Source: Deinococcus sp045062605
GTDB taxonomy: Bacteria; Deinococcota; Deinococci; Deinococcales; Deinococcaceae
Assembly (NCBI RefSeq): GCF_045062605.1
Contig: NZ_JBJGDW010000026.1
Location: 1-49,768 of the forward strand
Direction: 5' to 3'
DNA: 49,768 nt
A program made the position numbers and the translations under genes. Below the pieces are notes generated by a model. The model had not been told where the DNA came from and did not search any database. It worked only from the letters and a program-made list of their open reading frames with translations. Shown one piece after another: positions 24,883 to 38,870 of this stretch (the stretch's first letter is position 1; each line of letters starts with the position of its first letter).

Positions 24883-24944
24883 AGCATTTCGCACACACAG
24901 ATACGGCCCTGAATCCATCCAGGGCCGTATCTGTCAAGCGTGGG
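24883..24944. terminator. Nested hairpin terminator between convergent genes
   Basis: Inner perfect 15-bp stem ACAGATACGGCCCTG (24897-24911) with 24920-24934, loop 8. An outer pair CCCACGCT (24883-24890) with AGCGTGGG (24937-24944) encloses it. It lies between the + hydrolase and the minus 41-residue gene and could stop transcription from both. Confidence 0.7.
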
Positions 24945-24958
24945 TTGTGACTATGGGC

Positions 24959-25084
24959 TTACTGAAAGAGCTGTGCCACTTTAATCAGGGTCTGCCACAC
25001 GCCCCACACCAGGGGAATGCCGGGAACCAGCCACACGAGGTAGGTCAGGGGAGAGGTTTGTTCGGTATCCGTTCGGTTTGTCAT
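24959..25084 (-). CDS. 41-residue single-helix protein, likely MFS small subunit
   Basis: Translation is MTNRTDTEQTSPLTY, then one hydrophobic helix (LVWLVPGIPLVWGVWQTLI) and a KVAQLFQ end. AGGAG lies about 8 bases upstream of the ATG, and the gene starts 18 bases after the stop of the OFA-family transporter. The WGVWQT...A.LF pattern and the position match the very small proteins annotated beside OFA/MFS transporters as MFS small subunits. This is recalled from the family and not tested. It is short enough to be missed by gene callers. The codon use fits its neighbours. Confidence 0.7.
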   Translation of the reverse strand: MTNRTDTEQTSPLTYLVWLVPGIPLVWGVWQTLIKVAQLFQ

Positions 25085-25102
25085 GTCGCTCTCCTGGAGT
25101 GA

Positions 25103-26527
25103 TCAGTCATCGGCGGCCTGCTGCCTGGCGGTTGGGGTGGGCTGACCATCTGGGGGGCTGGCCCAGTACCGGCTGGCCACCGGGCGGATGAGCAGGTTGG
25201 TGATAAAGCCGATGACCAGCAGGCCCGCCATGATGTACATGACCGTCGAATACGCCTGGGCGGCGGGAATGCCCGCCTTGATCTGGCTGTCACGGAAGCC
25301 GTTGACCAGGGTGGGTCCGGCGATGGCCGCCGCGCTCCAGGCCAGCAGTAGCCGTCCGTGGATGGCCCCCACGTTGGCGGTGCCGAACAGGTCACGCAGA
25401 TAGGCGGGCACCGTGGCAAAGCCGCCGCCGTACATGCTGATGATGATGCAAAAGCCGATCACGAACAGGATCAGGTTGGCCGAGTTGCCGAACAGCGGAA
25501 TCAGGAAGTACAGCACGGCACCCAGAGCGAAGAAAATCATGTATGTGGGTTTGCGCCCGAGGCGGTCACTGGTGGTTGACCAGAAGAACCTGCCACCCAT
25601 GTTGAAGATGCTGAGCAGGCCCACGAACCCGGCGGCGGCGGCGGCTGTCACGCCGTTCCCAGCCCCAAGGACCTTGTCGCTGAACATCTCCTGAATCATG
25701 ACGCTGGCCTGTCCGAGGACGCCGATCCCGGCAGTCACATTCAGGAACAGGACGGCAAACAGCAGCCAGAACTGCGGGGTGCGGAACGCCTGATCCACCA
25801 GAACGTTGTGGTTGGAAATCATGCCGCCCGCTGCATTGACCTTGGGCACGTACCCTGCCGGCACCCAGCCCTCGGCGGGGACGCGCACCATGAACGCGCC
25901 GAAGATCATGAACAGGAAATACACCGCGCCCATGATCAGAAACGTTGAGCCGACGCCCAGCGTGCCGTCACCAGTGAAGCGGGCCATCAGCGCGGTGCCC
26001 AGCGGACTGCCGATCAGCGCGCCGCCCCCGAAGCCCATGATGGCCATGCCGGTGGCCAGTCCTGGTCGGTCCGGGAACCATTTGATCAGCGTACTGACCG
26101 GGCTGATGTACCCCAGGCCCAGGCCGATCCCGCCGATCACCCCGTTGCCCAGCAGCACCAGCCAGAGCTGATGCTGACTGACGCCCAGCGCCGCGATCAG
26201 GAAGCCGCCGCAGAACAGCAGGGCGCTGGTGAACATGGTCTTGCGCGGTCCCTCGCGTTCCACCCATTTGCCGAACAGCGCCGAACTTGCTCCCAGAAAG
26301 AACAGCGCCACGCTGAAGATCAGGCCCACCTGAAACAGGGACCAGTCGCCTGCTGCGCCAGTTTCGGCCTTGACGTCGCCGCTGATCAGGCGCGAGAGGG
26401 GTTTGTTAAATACCGAGTAGGCATAGATCTGCCCAATGCTCAGATGAACGGCCAGCGCTGCCGGTGGCACGAGCCAGCGGCTCCAGCCCGGCCCAGCGAC
26501 GGAATGTTCACGGTCCAGAAATCCCAT
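25103..26527 (-). CDS. OFA family MFS transporter (oxalate/formate antiporter-like)
   Basis: A 474-residue, 12-helix major facilitator protein. Near the N-terminus VHLSIGQIYAYSVFNKPLSRL matches the OFA family; ALFGKWVEREGPRKTMF is the loop 2-3 motif, GIGLGLGYISPVSTLIKWFPDRPGLATG the helix 4-5 signature, and a second-half equivalent is TSDRLGRKPTYMIF. OFA members exchange oxalate, formate or related acids. Placement below fdhD and a formate-dehydrogenase-family gene favours formate or a small acid, which is inference. GGAG lies about 8 bases before ATG 26527. About 160 bases of AT-rich upstream sequence suggest an independent promoter. Confidence 0.88.
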   Translation of the reverse strand: MGFLDREHSVAGPGWSRWLVPPAALAVHLSIGQIYAYSVFNKPLSRLISGDVKAETGAAGDWSLFQVGLIFSVALFFLGASSALFGKWVEREGPRKTMFTSALLFCGGFLIAALGVSQHQLWLVLLGNGVIGGIGLGLGYISPVSTLIKWFPDRPGLATGMAIMGFGGGALIGSPLGTALMARFTGDGTLGVGSTFLIMGAVYFLFMIFGAFMVRVPAEGWVPAGYVPKVNAAGGMISNHNVLVDQAFRTPQFWLLFAVLFLNVTAGIGVLGQASVMIQEMFSDKVLGAGNGVTAAAAAGFVGLLSIFNMGGRFFWSTTSDRLGRKPTYMIFFALGAVLYFLIPLFGNSANLILFVIGFCIIISMYGGGFATVPAYLRDLFGTANVGAIHGRLLLAWSAAAIAGPTLVNGFRDSQIKAGIPAAQAYSTVMYIMAGLLVIGFITNLLIRPVASRYWASPPDGQPTPTARQQAADD

Positions 26528-26687
26528 AATTTCTCCTGCCCTCTTTTGGTTTAATGTTTAGCGATAGTAGCGGGTGATGAGGCTGATTTGTCGATTTCGT
26601 CAGCAATGTGCAATTCATGAAGTGATAACGAATACAAATGCCTCCAGGTGCTGCTGGTCACGGTCCAGAGGACTTCGTCTGTCCGGT

Positions 26688-27503
26688 TCAGTCCGCTGTC
26701 TCCCTCACCCGGTCTGCTCCCGAGTACACCGTCAGCCGCCCTTCGCGGGTAAAGCCGCAGAGCGTGACCCCGAAGACGGCTGCGGTATCCACCGCGAGAC
26801 TGGTGGCCGCGCCTACAGCCACGACAACCCCAATTCCAGCAGTCACGGCTTTCTGCACGATCTCGAAGCCCGCACGGCTGCTGACGACCAGCACATGGTC
26901 AGTCAGAGGCAGGCTGGGTCCTTGGGACCCCACCACCTTGTCCACGGCGTTGTGCCGCCCGACGTCTTCGCGGGAACACAGAAAAGTGCCCGCCCTAGTG
27001 AACAGCGCCGCGCCGTGCATCCCGCCGGTGTCCCGGAACCCGGCCTGGGTTTCGCGCAGCCGCTCCGGCAGACCGGCCAGCAGGGCGGCGCTGATCGGCC
27101 CGGCGGTCCAGACTGGGGCAGAGGCCCGGCTCAGCAGTTGCTCAACGCTGCCCGAGCCGCACACCCCGCACGCACTTGACGACACGGCCAGCCTGGCCCC
27201 CGCCGCCAGCCGCTCATGCTCTGGGGTGTGCAGGTGCCAGACATTGGCGTTCTCTGGGTCAGGGTCCAGAGTGAACTCCCGTGGCCATAGGTCTTCGGAC
27301 ACCAGCCAGCCCAGCAACAGCTCGTGGTCATGGCCGGGTGTCCGCATCAGCACGCCCAGCGGCAGTTCGCGGTCCGGGGTACGCAGGCGCAGCTCCAGCG
27401 GCTCCTCGACGGCAACAGCGTCCTCACGGCGCGCCCACCGCTCGTCCCGGTACAGCCGGACGGGCAGGTGAACAACGCCCTGTGCGCCTGGCTGGGCATT
27501 CAC
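26688..27503 (-). CDS. fdhD: Formate dehydrogenase sulfurtransferase accessory protein FdhD
   Basis: A 271-residue protein that passes sulfur from a cysteine desulfurase to the molybdenum cofactor of formate dehydrogenases, which is needed for activity. The catalytic CxxC is in SSSACGVCGSGS. Also seen are EEPLELRL, MRTPGHDHELLLGWL, FRDTGGMHGAALF, SREDVGRHNAVDKVVG and VVSSRAGFEIVQKA, the last three being hallmark motifs. GTG 27503 lies 20 bases after the DUF1641 stop, so it belongs to the dehydrogenase operon. The desulfurase at 19972-21105 could be its sulfur donor, though it is not adjacent. Confidence 0.95.
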   Translation of the reverse strand: MNAQPGAQGVVHLPVRLYRDERWARREDAVAVEEPLELRLRTPDRELPLGVLMRTPGHDHELLLGWLVSEDLWPREFTLDPDPENANVWHLHTPEHERLAAGARLAVSSSACGVCGSGSVEQLLSRASAPVWTAGPISAALLAGLPERLRETQAGFRDTGGMHGAALFTRAGTFLCSREDVGRHNAVDKVVGSQGPSLPLTDHVLVVSSRAGFEIVQKAVTAGIGVVVAVGAATSLAVDTAAVFGVTLCGFTREGRLTVYSGADRVRETAD

Positions 27504-27523
27504 CCGCCCGTCCTCTGCATCGT

Positions 27524-28027
27524 TCAGCGGCCCACCTCGGCCTGATTGGCGGTTTTCACGGTATCGCCGTTGGCCTCACGTAGCGCCCGGCCCGCGCCCT
27601 TCAGAACCGCCATCAGCGCGCCCAGGGCCACCTGCACATCCCGGTCTTTCAGCAGGCCCAGCAGTTCGCCCAGGCCAATGCCCTTCCCGGCGGCGACGTG
27701 TCGCGCTCCCTCGTTCACGCCAGTCGTCACGGCCTGACCCAGGACGCTGACCTCGCGTGGGTCCAGGGCCGAGAGCGTCTTGCCCAGTTCTGTAACGTTC
27801 CGCAGCAGGGTGGTGCCGCTTTCCCCGCCGGTGATGTGCAGCAAGGCCGCAAGCAGGCCCTCGCCGCCGCGCACGGTCTTGCCCAGCACGTCCAGCACCC
27901 CATGCTCGTGCAGTTGCCGCAGCAGGTACAGCCCTTCCTCAAGCGCGGCGGTCGAGTCCTCGACGCCCGAGTGCAGGCGTTCCTGCGGCGTCGGTTCGTG
28001 GGGGGTGAAATCAAGCGCTCTGGCCAT
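27524..28027 (-). CDS. DUF1641 family protein
   Basis: A 167-residue mostly helical protein. The core LYLLRQLHEHGVLDVLGKTVRGGEGLLAALLHI and GLGELLGLLKDRDVQVALGALMAVLKGAG is typical of DUF1641, represented by YrhD next to the YrhE dehydrogenase in Bacillus subtilis. It lies directly between the dehydrogenase gene and fdhD here, so a role as chaperone or extra subunit of the complex is likely but unproven. AAGGAG lies 5 bases before ATG 28027. No cofactor ligands and no signal peptide are visible. Confidence 0.85.
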   Translation of the reverse strand: MARALDFTPHEPTPQERLHSGVEDSTAALEEGLYLLRQLHEHGVLDVLGKTVRGGEGLLAALLHITGGESGTTLLRNVTELGKTLSALDPREVSVLGQAVTTGVNEGARHVAAGKGIGLGELLGLLKDRDVQVALGALMAVLKGAGRALREANGDTVKTANQAEVGR

Positions 28028-28040
28028 AACAACTCCTTGC

Positions 28041-28087
28041 GGTGGAAAACATCAGTCTTGTGGAAAATCTCGGTGTGGTGGAGAACA

Positions 28088-28093
<6 letters not shown>
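28041..28093 (-). repeat. Direct repeat spanning the dehydrogenase stop codon
   Basis: GGTGGAAAACATCAGTC (28041-28057) and GGTGGAGAACATCAGTC (28077-28093) differ at one position and are 36 bases apart; a third, weaker copy lies between. On the minus strand both read GACTGATG, so the end of the dehydrogenase gene, including its TGA, has been duplicated into the spacer. Confidence 0.7.
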
Positions 28094-31159
<3,066 letters not shown>

Positions 31160-31251
31160 GGTTGAAAGCCTCCCTGCACTGTCCAATCTGAACTGCTGAG
31201 ACTGCACCGTAAAACTGTGCTGCCTGACTGCGCCGATTTGTGAACCCCAAG

Positions 31252-31257
31252 AGTATA
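31252..31257 (-). promoter_or_regulatory. Possible -10 box for the dehydrogenase operon
   Basis: TATACT on the minus strand, about 90 bases before ATG 31159. No convincing -35. Unlike most genes here it would give a true 5' leader, in keeping with the Shine-Dalgarno at this gene. Confidence 0.35.
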
Positions 31258-31374
31258 GGAGGCGGCACGCAGGAAAGGATGGCTCCCAGATTACGGAACC
31301 CCCATCTTTTGAGGGTCCGCCGATGGTGTTTCCTGCGCTGTTCCGGGCAGCAGGCAGACGGCACAATGGGCGCA

Positions 31375-31971
31375 ATGCCCGGTCCCGCCCTGCTGACACC
31401 GCCCAACTCCGATTTGCCCACGCCCAAGGCCACCGCCGCCGAATTGGTGCGACTGGCGTATAGCGTCACCGCGCCGCACCTGCTGGAAGCCGTCGCCCGT
31501 CATCCCAACACCCCCGTCACGCTGCTGGGTGAACTGGCCGCGCGTTACCCGGAGGCCGTGCTGGATAACCCGGCCCTGCCATTGCTAAGACTTGCGCATG
31601 GACAGCAGATCAGAATGTGGACGGGACTGGCGGTGTCGCGGCTGGCGGCGGTGGACACGGCCCCGGAATGGGTGCAGGAACTGGCGATGCGGCACCCTGA
31701 GCCGCAGGCACGCTGGGCGGTGGCCGGGCGGGCGCGGCTGAGTCAGGAACGGCTGGGGCAGTTGGCGGGGCGGGGCGAATGGCAGTTGCGCGCGGCGGTG
31801 GCGCAACATCCTGACCTGAACGCCGAACTGATCGAGCGACTGTCCACTGACGCCGAGTACAGCGTGCGGCTCTCCCTCGCCACCCGTTCTGACCTGCCGC
31901 CCGAAGTTCTGAATCACCTGCGGAAAGACCCGCACCCGCTGATTCGCCGCCGCCTTCAGATGGGGCGCTAG
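31375..31971 (+). CDS. Leucine-rich repeat variant (LRV) protein
   Basis: About 198 residues of short helical repeats, e.g. ELAMRHPEPQARWAVAGRARL, ELIERLSTDAEYSVRLSLATR, LPPEVLNHLRKDPHPLIRRRL. The alternation of HP/DP turns, an A-V/R-A-A/L-A-x helix and a leucine pair matches the leucine-rich repeat variant fold (first described in Azotobacter, there with a 4Fe-4S cluster). No CxxC cluster site is seen here. Function unknown; possibly a protein-protein scaffold. ATG 31366, three residues earlier, is an alternative start. The exonuclease begins 10 bases after its stop and its -10 box overlaps that stop. Confidence 0.65.
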   Translation: MPGPALLTPPNSDLPTPKATAAELVRLAYSVTAPHLLEAVARHPNTPVTLLGELAARYPEAVLDNPALPLLRLAHGQQIRMWTGLAVSRLAAVDTAPEWVQELAMRHPEPQARWAVAGRARLSQERLGQLAGRGEWQLRAAVAQHPDLNAELIERLSTDAEYSVRLSLATRSDLPPEVLNHLRKDPHPLIRRRLQMGR

Positions 31972-31974
31972 GCT
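31969..31974 (+). promoter_or_regulatory. -10 box of the exonuclease, overlapping a stop codon
   Basis: TAGGCT begins on the TAG stop of the LRV gene and ends 7 bases before ATG 31982. Confidence 0.45.
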
Positions 31975-31981
31975 GCTTGCC

Positions 31982-32551
31982 ATGTCTCTGACCCTGCGCC
32001 AGCCGATCATCTTTCTGGATGTGGAAACCGGGGGGCGTGACCCGGCCCGGCACCCGCTGCTGACGGTCGGCGCGGTGACGCTGGGCGAAGACGGCCAGAT
32101 TTCGCGGCCCATCCATCTGCTGGTCAAGCACCGCGAATACTGCGTGGAACCGGGTGCGCTGGAAGTGACGGGCATCGACATTCTGGAACATGACCGCGCC
32201 GCCCAGCCGCCGGAAGCCGTGGCCGACGCCCTGCGCGAGTACGCCGCTGGGGTGGGCCGCGTGATGCTGGGCGGGCATAACTTCAACTTCGATCTGCGCT
32301 TTCTGCGCCCCCTGCTGCCCGATCTCCGCAAGGTGTTCAGGAGCGGGCATGTGGACACCAAGCTGACCGCCCAGTTTCTGATCCACGCCGGAGTGCTGCC
32401 GCATGGGGTCGGCACTCCGCTGTCCCAGCTCACAGAACATTTCCGGATCGAGTACGCCGCCCACAACGCGCTGGAAGATGCCACCGCGACGGCAAAGGTC
32501 TATGTGGAATTGCTGCGGCTGGTGGGGGCTGGAAATGAGGCCCCTGCATAA
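31982..32551 (+). CDS. DEDDh 3'-5' exonuclease
   Basis: A 189-residue single-domain nuclease of the DnaQ/RNase T superfamily. ExoI is IFLDVETGG (Asp and Glu), ExoII is GGHNFNFDLRFL (Asp), and ExoIII is HNALEDATAT, with the His and the last Asp of the DEDDh set, so all metal ligands and the general base are present. There is no polymerase or helicase fusion. It could act in DNA repair proofreading or RNA trimming; sequence alone does not decide. No obvious co-transcribed partner. Confidence 0.88.
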   Translation: MSLTLRQPIIFLDVETGGRDPARHPLLTVGAVTLGEDGQISRPIHLLVKHREYCVEPGALEVTGIDILEHDRAAQPPEAVADALREYAAGVGRVMLGGHNFNFDLRFLRPLLPDLRKVFRSGHVDTKLTAQFLIHAGVLPHGVGTPLSQLTEHFRIEYAAHNALEDATATAKVYVELLRLVGAGNEAPA

Positions 32552-32632
32552 CCCACTGGAAGGCTGACGGGGGCCTGACGGCGTATGTGAAGCGGCTGTG
32601 AAGGGCTTCATTCCGCTCAGGAAACAGCGTGC

Positions 32633-32638
32633 TAGTTT
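32633..32638 (+). promoter_or_regulatory. Leaderless -10 box of the first ompH-like gene
   Basis: TAGTTT, 7 bases before ATG 32646. The longer in-frame start at 32598 would place it inside the gene. Confidence 0.5.
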
Positions 32639-32645
32639 TCCTCCC

Positions 32646-33137
<492 letters not shown>

Positions 33138-33164
33138 TCGATATTTTTCAGGCTGAGAAAATGC

Positions 33165-33193
33165 CCCGCATGCACCAGCGCGGGGTTTTTTTA
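33165..33193 (+). terminator. Intrinsic terminator after the first ompH-like gene
   Basis: CCCCGC (33165-33170), 10-base loop, GCGGGG (33181-33186), then seven T. The flanking AAAAT/T-run extends the stem. It separates the two paralogues. Confidence 0.88.
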
Positions 33194-33252
33194 TGGCTTC
33201 CAGATCGAAGCGGAGTTCGGACCAAAGCTGAATGCAGATTAAAGTTAAAAAT

Positions 33253-33258
33253 AGGAGG
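33253..33258 (+). promoter_or_regulatory. Shine-Dalgarno deciding a TTG start
   Basis: AGGAGG, 8 bases before TTG 33267. The first residues after it (NKFLILFPLALLV) form a signal peptide, so TTG is the likely start although no ATG or GTG is available. Confidence 0.7.
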
Positions 33259-33266
33259 TTGTCCCG

Positions 33267-33740
33267 TTGAATAAATTCCTGATCCTTTTCCCGCTGGCCC
33301 TGCTCGTCACGGTGCCGCAGGCCCAGACACCAAAGAACCGTGTCGGTCTGATCGACGTGCAGGCCGCCGTCAGGGCGTTGCCCGCCAGCAAAGCGTACCT
33401 GGACCTGTCTGCCCGTGTGGACACGGACCTGAAAGACAGGCGCAGCAAGATCGACGCTTTGGCCGCCAAAGCCGGGGCCACGGGCAGTGCGGCAGACCGT
33501 AAGGCATTGACCGACGCCCAGCAGGCGTACAACACCGTCCAGAGCGGCTATAGCGGGCGCATCGCCACGGCCTTTCAGCCGCTGGCCGGCAAGGTGAATG
33601 CGGCGGTGGCCCAGGTGGCCAAGGCCAACGGCTACAGCGTGGTCATGGACCGGCAGATCGCCGCCCAGAACCGGCTGATCATCTACGCCAACGCCAGCAC
33701 CACGGACCTGACTCCTGCCGTCATCAAAGCCCTGAAGTAG
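33267..33740 (+). CDS. OmpH/Skp-like periplasmic chaperone, paralogue 2
   Basis: A 157-residue relative of the preceding protein, starting on TTG. The signal peptide NKFLILFPLALLVTVPQAQ is followed by VGLIDVQAAVRALPASKAY, a helical arm region and GYSVVMDRQIAAQNRLIIYANAS, closely matching paralogue 1 (MDRDVAAKSGLVIYAD). Both end in T.A.VKALK. The duplicate is separated by its own terminator and uses a ribosome-binding site where paralogue 1 looks leaderless, so the two are likely expressed differently. Confidence 0.88.
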   Translation: MNKFLILFPLALLVTVPQAQTPKNRVGLIDVQAAVRALPASKAYLDLSARVDTDLKDRRSKIDALAAKAGATGSAADRKALTDAQQAYNTVQSGYSGRIATAFQPLAGKVNAAVAQVAKANGYSVVMDRQIAAQNRLIIYANASTTDLTPAVIKALK

Positions 33741-33768
33741 TTTTCAACCCTTCTCAATTTCGACGGAG

Positions 33769-33791
33769 GCACGTCCTGGACGTGCTTTTTT
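33769..33791 (+). terminator. Intrinsic terminator after the second ompH-like gene
   Basis: GCACGT (33769-33774), CCTGG, ACGTGC (33780-33785), then six T. Confidence 0.85.
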
Positions 33792-33923
33792 CGTTGTCTG
33801 CATCGCTCCTGTCTCTGCCCTGTCCCCCACAGAGTGTACGCGCACGTCTACTATGAACGCCGACGTATTTGACCAGAGGCGGGCGGCATGGAAGCATGGA
33901 CGCCTCAGCACTACGCACAACTC

Positions 33924-33930
33924 AAGGAGG
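33924..33930 (+). promoter_or_regulatory. Ribosome-binding site of the beta-oxidation fusion gene
   Basis: AAGGAGG, 8 bases before ATG 33939. It selects this start over the ATG at 33888. Confidence 0.6.
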
Positions 33931-33938
33931 CTCCAAAC

Positions 33939-36018
<2,080 letters not shown>

Positions 36019-36020
<2 letters not shown>

Positions 36021-36141
36021 CCCCTCAGTCTGCTTCGCAGCCAGCTCCCCTTAAAGGGAGCCAAGAAGCGCAACTGGCCGAGCAATTCCACAACTCTTGC
36101 CTCCCTTCTAAGGGGAGGTGGCCCAAAGGGCCGGAGGGGTT
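36019..36141 (+). repeat. REP-like element with terminal inverted repeats
   Basis: Begins AACCCCTC (36019-36026) and ends GAGGGGTT (36134-36141). Inside, TCTGCTTCGCAG forms a small hairpin and GCTCCCCTTAAAGGGAGC another, with CTTCTAAGGGGAGGTGGCCC and GGGCCGGAGG near the right end. This end pattern is common in intergenic elements of many bacteria. A shorter reverse-orientation copy lies at 42968-43062. The left end sits on the stop codon of the preceding gene. Confidence 0.75.
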
Positions 36142-36176
36142 GCCCGCAGCTCAGGCGAAAGCTGAAGGAGGCGTGA

Positions 36177-36434
36177 ATGTATCTGACCATCAGCAGCGGT
36201 GAACGGAACTGGAATGCCCTCATTCCCGAATTGCATTGCATTATCACTGCGCCCAACCGCGTGGAGCTGCTCAAGCTGGCGGGCGAAAGCATCGCTGTTG
36301 CGCTGGAAGACGTTCCAATTACCGCCCCCAAAATTCGCTCGGTCACGCAACTCAGCCTTGGCCTGAAAGCCAAACTGGATGGCTCCGAGGAAATCATTTC
36401 CCTTGAACCCACGTCCATGAATCCCAGCTTCTGA
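36177..36434 (+). CDS. HicB-like protein without HicA partner
   Basis: An 85-residue protein. The order YLTISSGERNWNALIPELHCIITAPNRVELLKLAGESIAVALED follows the partly degraded RNase H-like fold of HicB antitoxins (beta strand, W/Y-A-x-V/I-P-x-L, then a long helix). No C-terminal DNA-binding domain is obvious. A strong AAGGAGG lies 5 bases before ATG 36177. No HicA-type toxin gene is next to it; both neighbours are beta-oxidation genes on the same strand. It may be an orphan antitoxin-like protein or a regulator. Confidence 0.6.
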   Translation: MYLTISSGERNWNALIPELHCIITAPNRVELLKLAGESIAVALEDVPITAPKIRSVTQLSLGLKAKLDGSEEIISLEPTSMNPSF

Positions 36435-36489
36435 TCTTTTTCCACACCCTACAACCCACTTCCCACAACCACTCAAAGGAGTTCCCCAC

Positions 36490-37671
36490 ATGCCCGAAGC
36501 AGTTATCGTTTCCACCGCCCGCACCCCCATCGGCAAGGCTTACCGGGGTTTCCTCAACAACACGCACGGCTCTGACCTGGGCGCACACGCCGTCATGCAC
36601 GCCGTTCAGCGGGCCGGAATTGACCCCGCCGAGATTGAAGACGTGATTATGGGTTCGGGCAACCCCGAGGGCGCAACCGGCAGCAACATCGCCCGCCAGA
36701 TCGCCCTGCGCGCCGGGCTGCCCGTCAGCGTGGCGGGCGTAACCGTCAACCGCTTTTGCTCCAGCGGCCTGAACACCATTGCGCTGGCGGCCAATCATGT
36801 GATGGCTGGACAGGGCGAGATCTTCGTGGCGGGCGGCCTGGAAAGCATCAGCCTGACCCAGAACGAACACGCCAACAAGTTCCATCTGCGCGGCGAGTGG
36901 CTGATGGAACACAAGCCCGACATCTACATGCCCATGCTGCAAACGGCGGAAGTCGTGTCCCAGCGCTACGGCGTGTCGCGGGAGGCGCAGGACGAGTACG
37001 CCCTGAGAAGCCAGCAGCGCACTGCGGCAGCGCAGGAGGCTGGCAAGTTTGACCACGAGATCGTTCCGATGACCGCCACCATGAAGGTGCAGGACAAGGC
37101 GACGGGCGAGATTTCCGATCAGGAAGTGACCCGCAAGCTGGATGAGGGCAACCGCCCGGAAACCACGCTGGAGGGGTTGCAGAAGCTCAAGCCCGTTATT
37201 GAGGGCGGCGTGATCACGGCGGGCAACGCTTCGCAACTGTCGGACGGTGCGGCGGCGGTGGTGGTCATGGACGCCGACATGGCCCGCGAGCGCGGTCTGC
37301 AACCGTTGGGGCTGTTCAAGGGCTTCGCCGTGGCCGGATGCGAACCCGACGAGATGGGCATCGGCCCGATTTACGCCGTGCCCAAACTCCTCAAGCGCCA
37401 CGGCCTGAGCGTGGACGACATTGACCTGTGGGAACTGAACGAGGCGTTCGCGGTGCAGGCGCTGTACTGCCGCGATCAACTGGGCATTGACCCGGAAAAG
37501 TACAACGTCAACGGCGGCAGCATCAGCATCGGCCACCCCTACGGCATGAGCGGCGCACGCCTGACCGGCCACATTTTGCTGGAAGGCAAACGCCGGGGCG
37601 CAAAGCATGTGGTGGTCACCATGTGCGTGGGCGGCGGCATGGGCGCGGCGGGGCTGTTCGAGGTTCTGTAA
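36490..37671 (+). CDS. Acetyl-CoA acyltransferase (thiolase)
   Basis: A 393-residue thiolase that cleaves 3-ketoacyl-CoA to acetyl-CoA and a shortened acyl-CoA. The nucleophile Cys90 is in VNRFCSSGLNTIALA. The second set is NGGSISIGHPYGMSGAR (His) and VTMCVGGGMGAAGLFEVL (Cys near the C-terminus). NEAFAVQAL is the standard substrate motif. Length and spacing fit FadA or biosynthetic thiolases; the adjacent hydratase-dehydrogenase fusion favours beta-oxidation. AAGGAG lies about 7 bases before ATG 36490. Confidence 0.94.
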   Translation: MPEAVIVSTARTPIGKAYRGFLNNTHGSDLGAHAVMHAVQRAGIDPAEIEDVIMGSGNPEGATGSNIARQIALRAGLPVSVAGVTVNRFCSSGLNTIALAANHVMAGQGEIFVAGGLESISLTQNEHANKFHLRGEWLMEHKPDIYMPMLQTAEVVSQRYGVSREAQDEYALRSQQRTAAAQEAGKFDHEIVPMTATMKVQDKATGEISDQEVTRKLDEGNRPETTLEGLQKLKPVIEGGVITAGNASQLSDGAAAVVVMDADMARERGLQPLGLFKGFAVAGCEPDEMGIGPIYAVPKLLKRHGLSVDDIDLWELNEAFAVQALYCRDQLGIDPEKYNVNGGSISIGHPYGMSGARLTGHILLEGKRRGAKHVVVTMCVGGGMGAAGLFEVL

Positions 37672-37687
37672 CCGTCTGATCGCTGCT

Positions 37688-37722
37688 GGGCTGTGGGAGG
37701 TCTTTTCTGGATCTCACAGCCC
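37688..37722 (+). terminator. Hairpin between thiolase and esterase genes
   Basis: GGGCTGTG (37688-37695) with CACAGCCC (37715-37722), loop 19 containing TTTT. No long T run after the stem, so it may be a weak terminator. Confidence 0.4.
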
Positions 37723-37765
37723 TCCGTTATTTCACTGTCTTTCCTCAAGCCTGTGGAGGTTTCCC

Positions 37766-38707
<942 letters not shown>

Positions 38708-38740
38708 CCCGTTCAGACCACAGCCAGATGGGATAGATCT

Positions 38741-38777
38741 GGGCCAGCCCTTCCTCCGACGTGGGGAGGGCTGGCCC
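38741..38777 (+). terminator. Terminator-like hairpin after the esterase gene
   Basis: GGGCCAGCCCT (38741-38751) with AGGGCTGGCCC (38767-38777), an 11-bp perfect stem with a 15-base loop; only a short T stretch follows. Confidence 0.6.
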
Positions 38778-38858
38778 TTCTGATGTGCTGACCTCTTCCG
38801 GTCCCCGCCTCTTTTTCAAAACCCATCCCCGGAGGCATTGGCCCCATGCCCCCGCCTC

Positions 38859-38864
38859 TACAAT
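38859..38864 (+). promoter_or_regulatory. Leaderless -10 box of the Nif3-like gene
   Basis: TACAAT, 6 bases before ATG 38871. Confidence 0.5.
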
Positions 38865-38870
38865 GCCCCC

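Noticed and set aside
36177..36434. Complete HicAB toxin-antitoxin system
   Set aside because: Only a HicB-like frame is visible; no HicA-type frame lies on either side.
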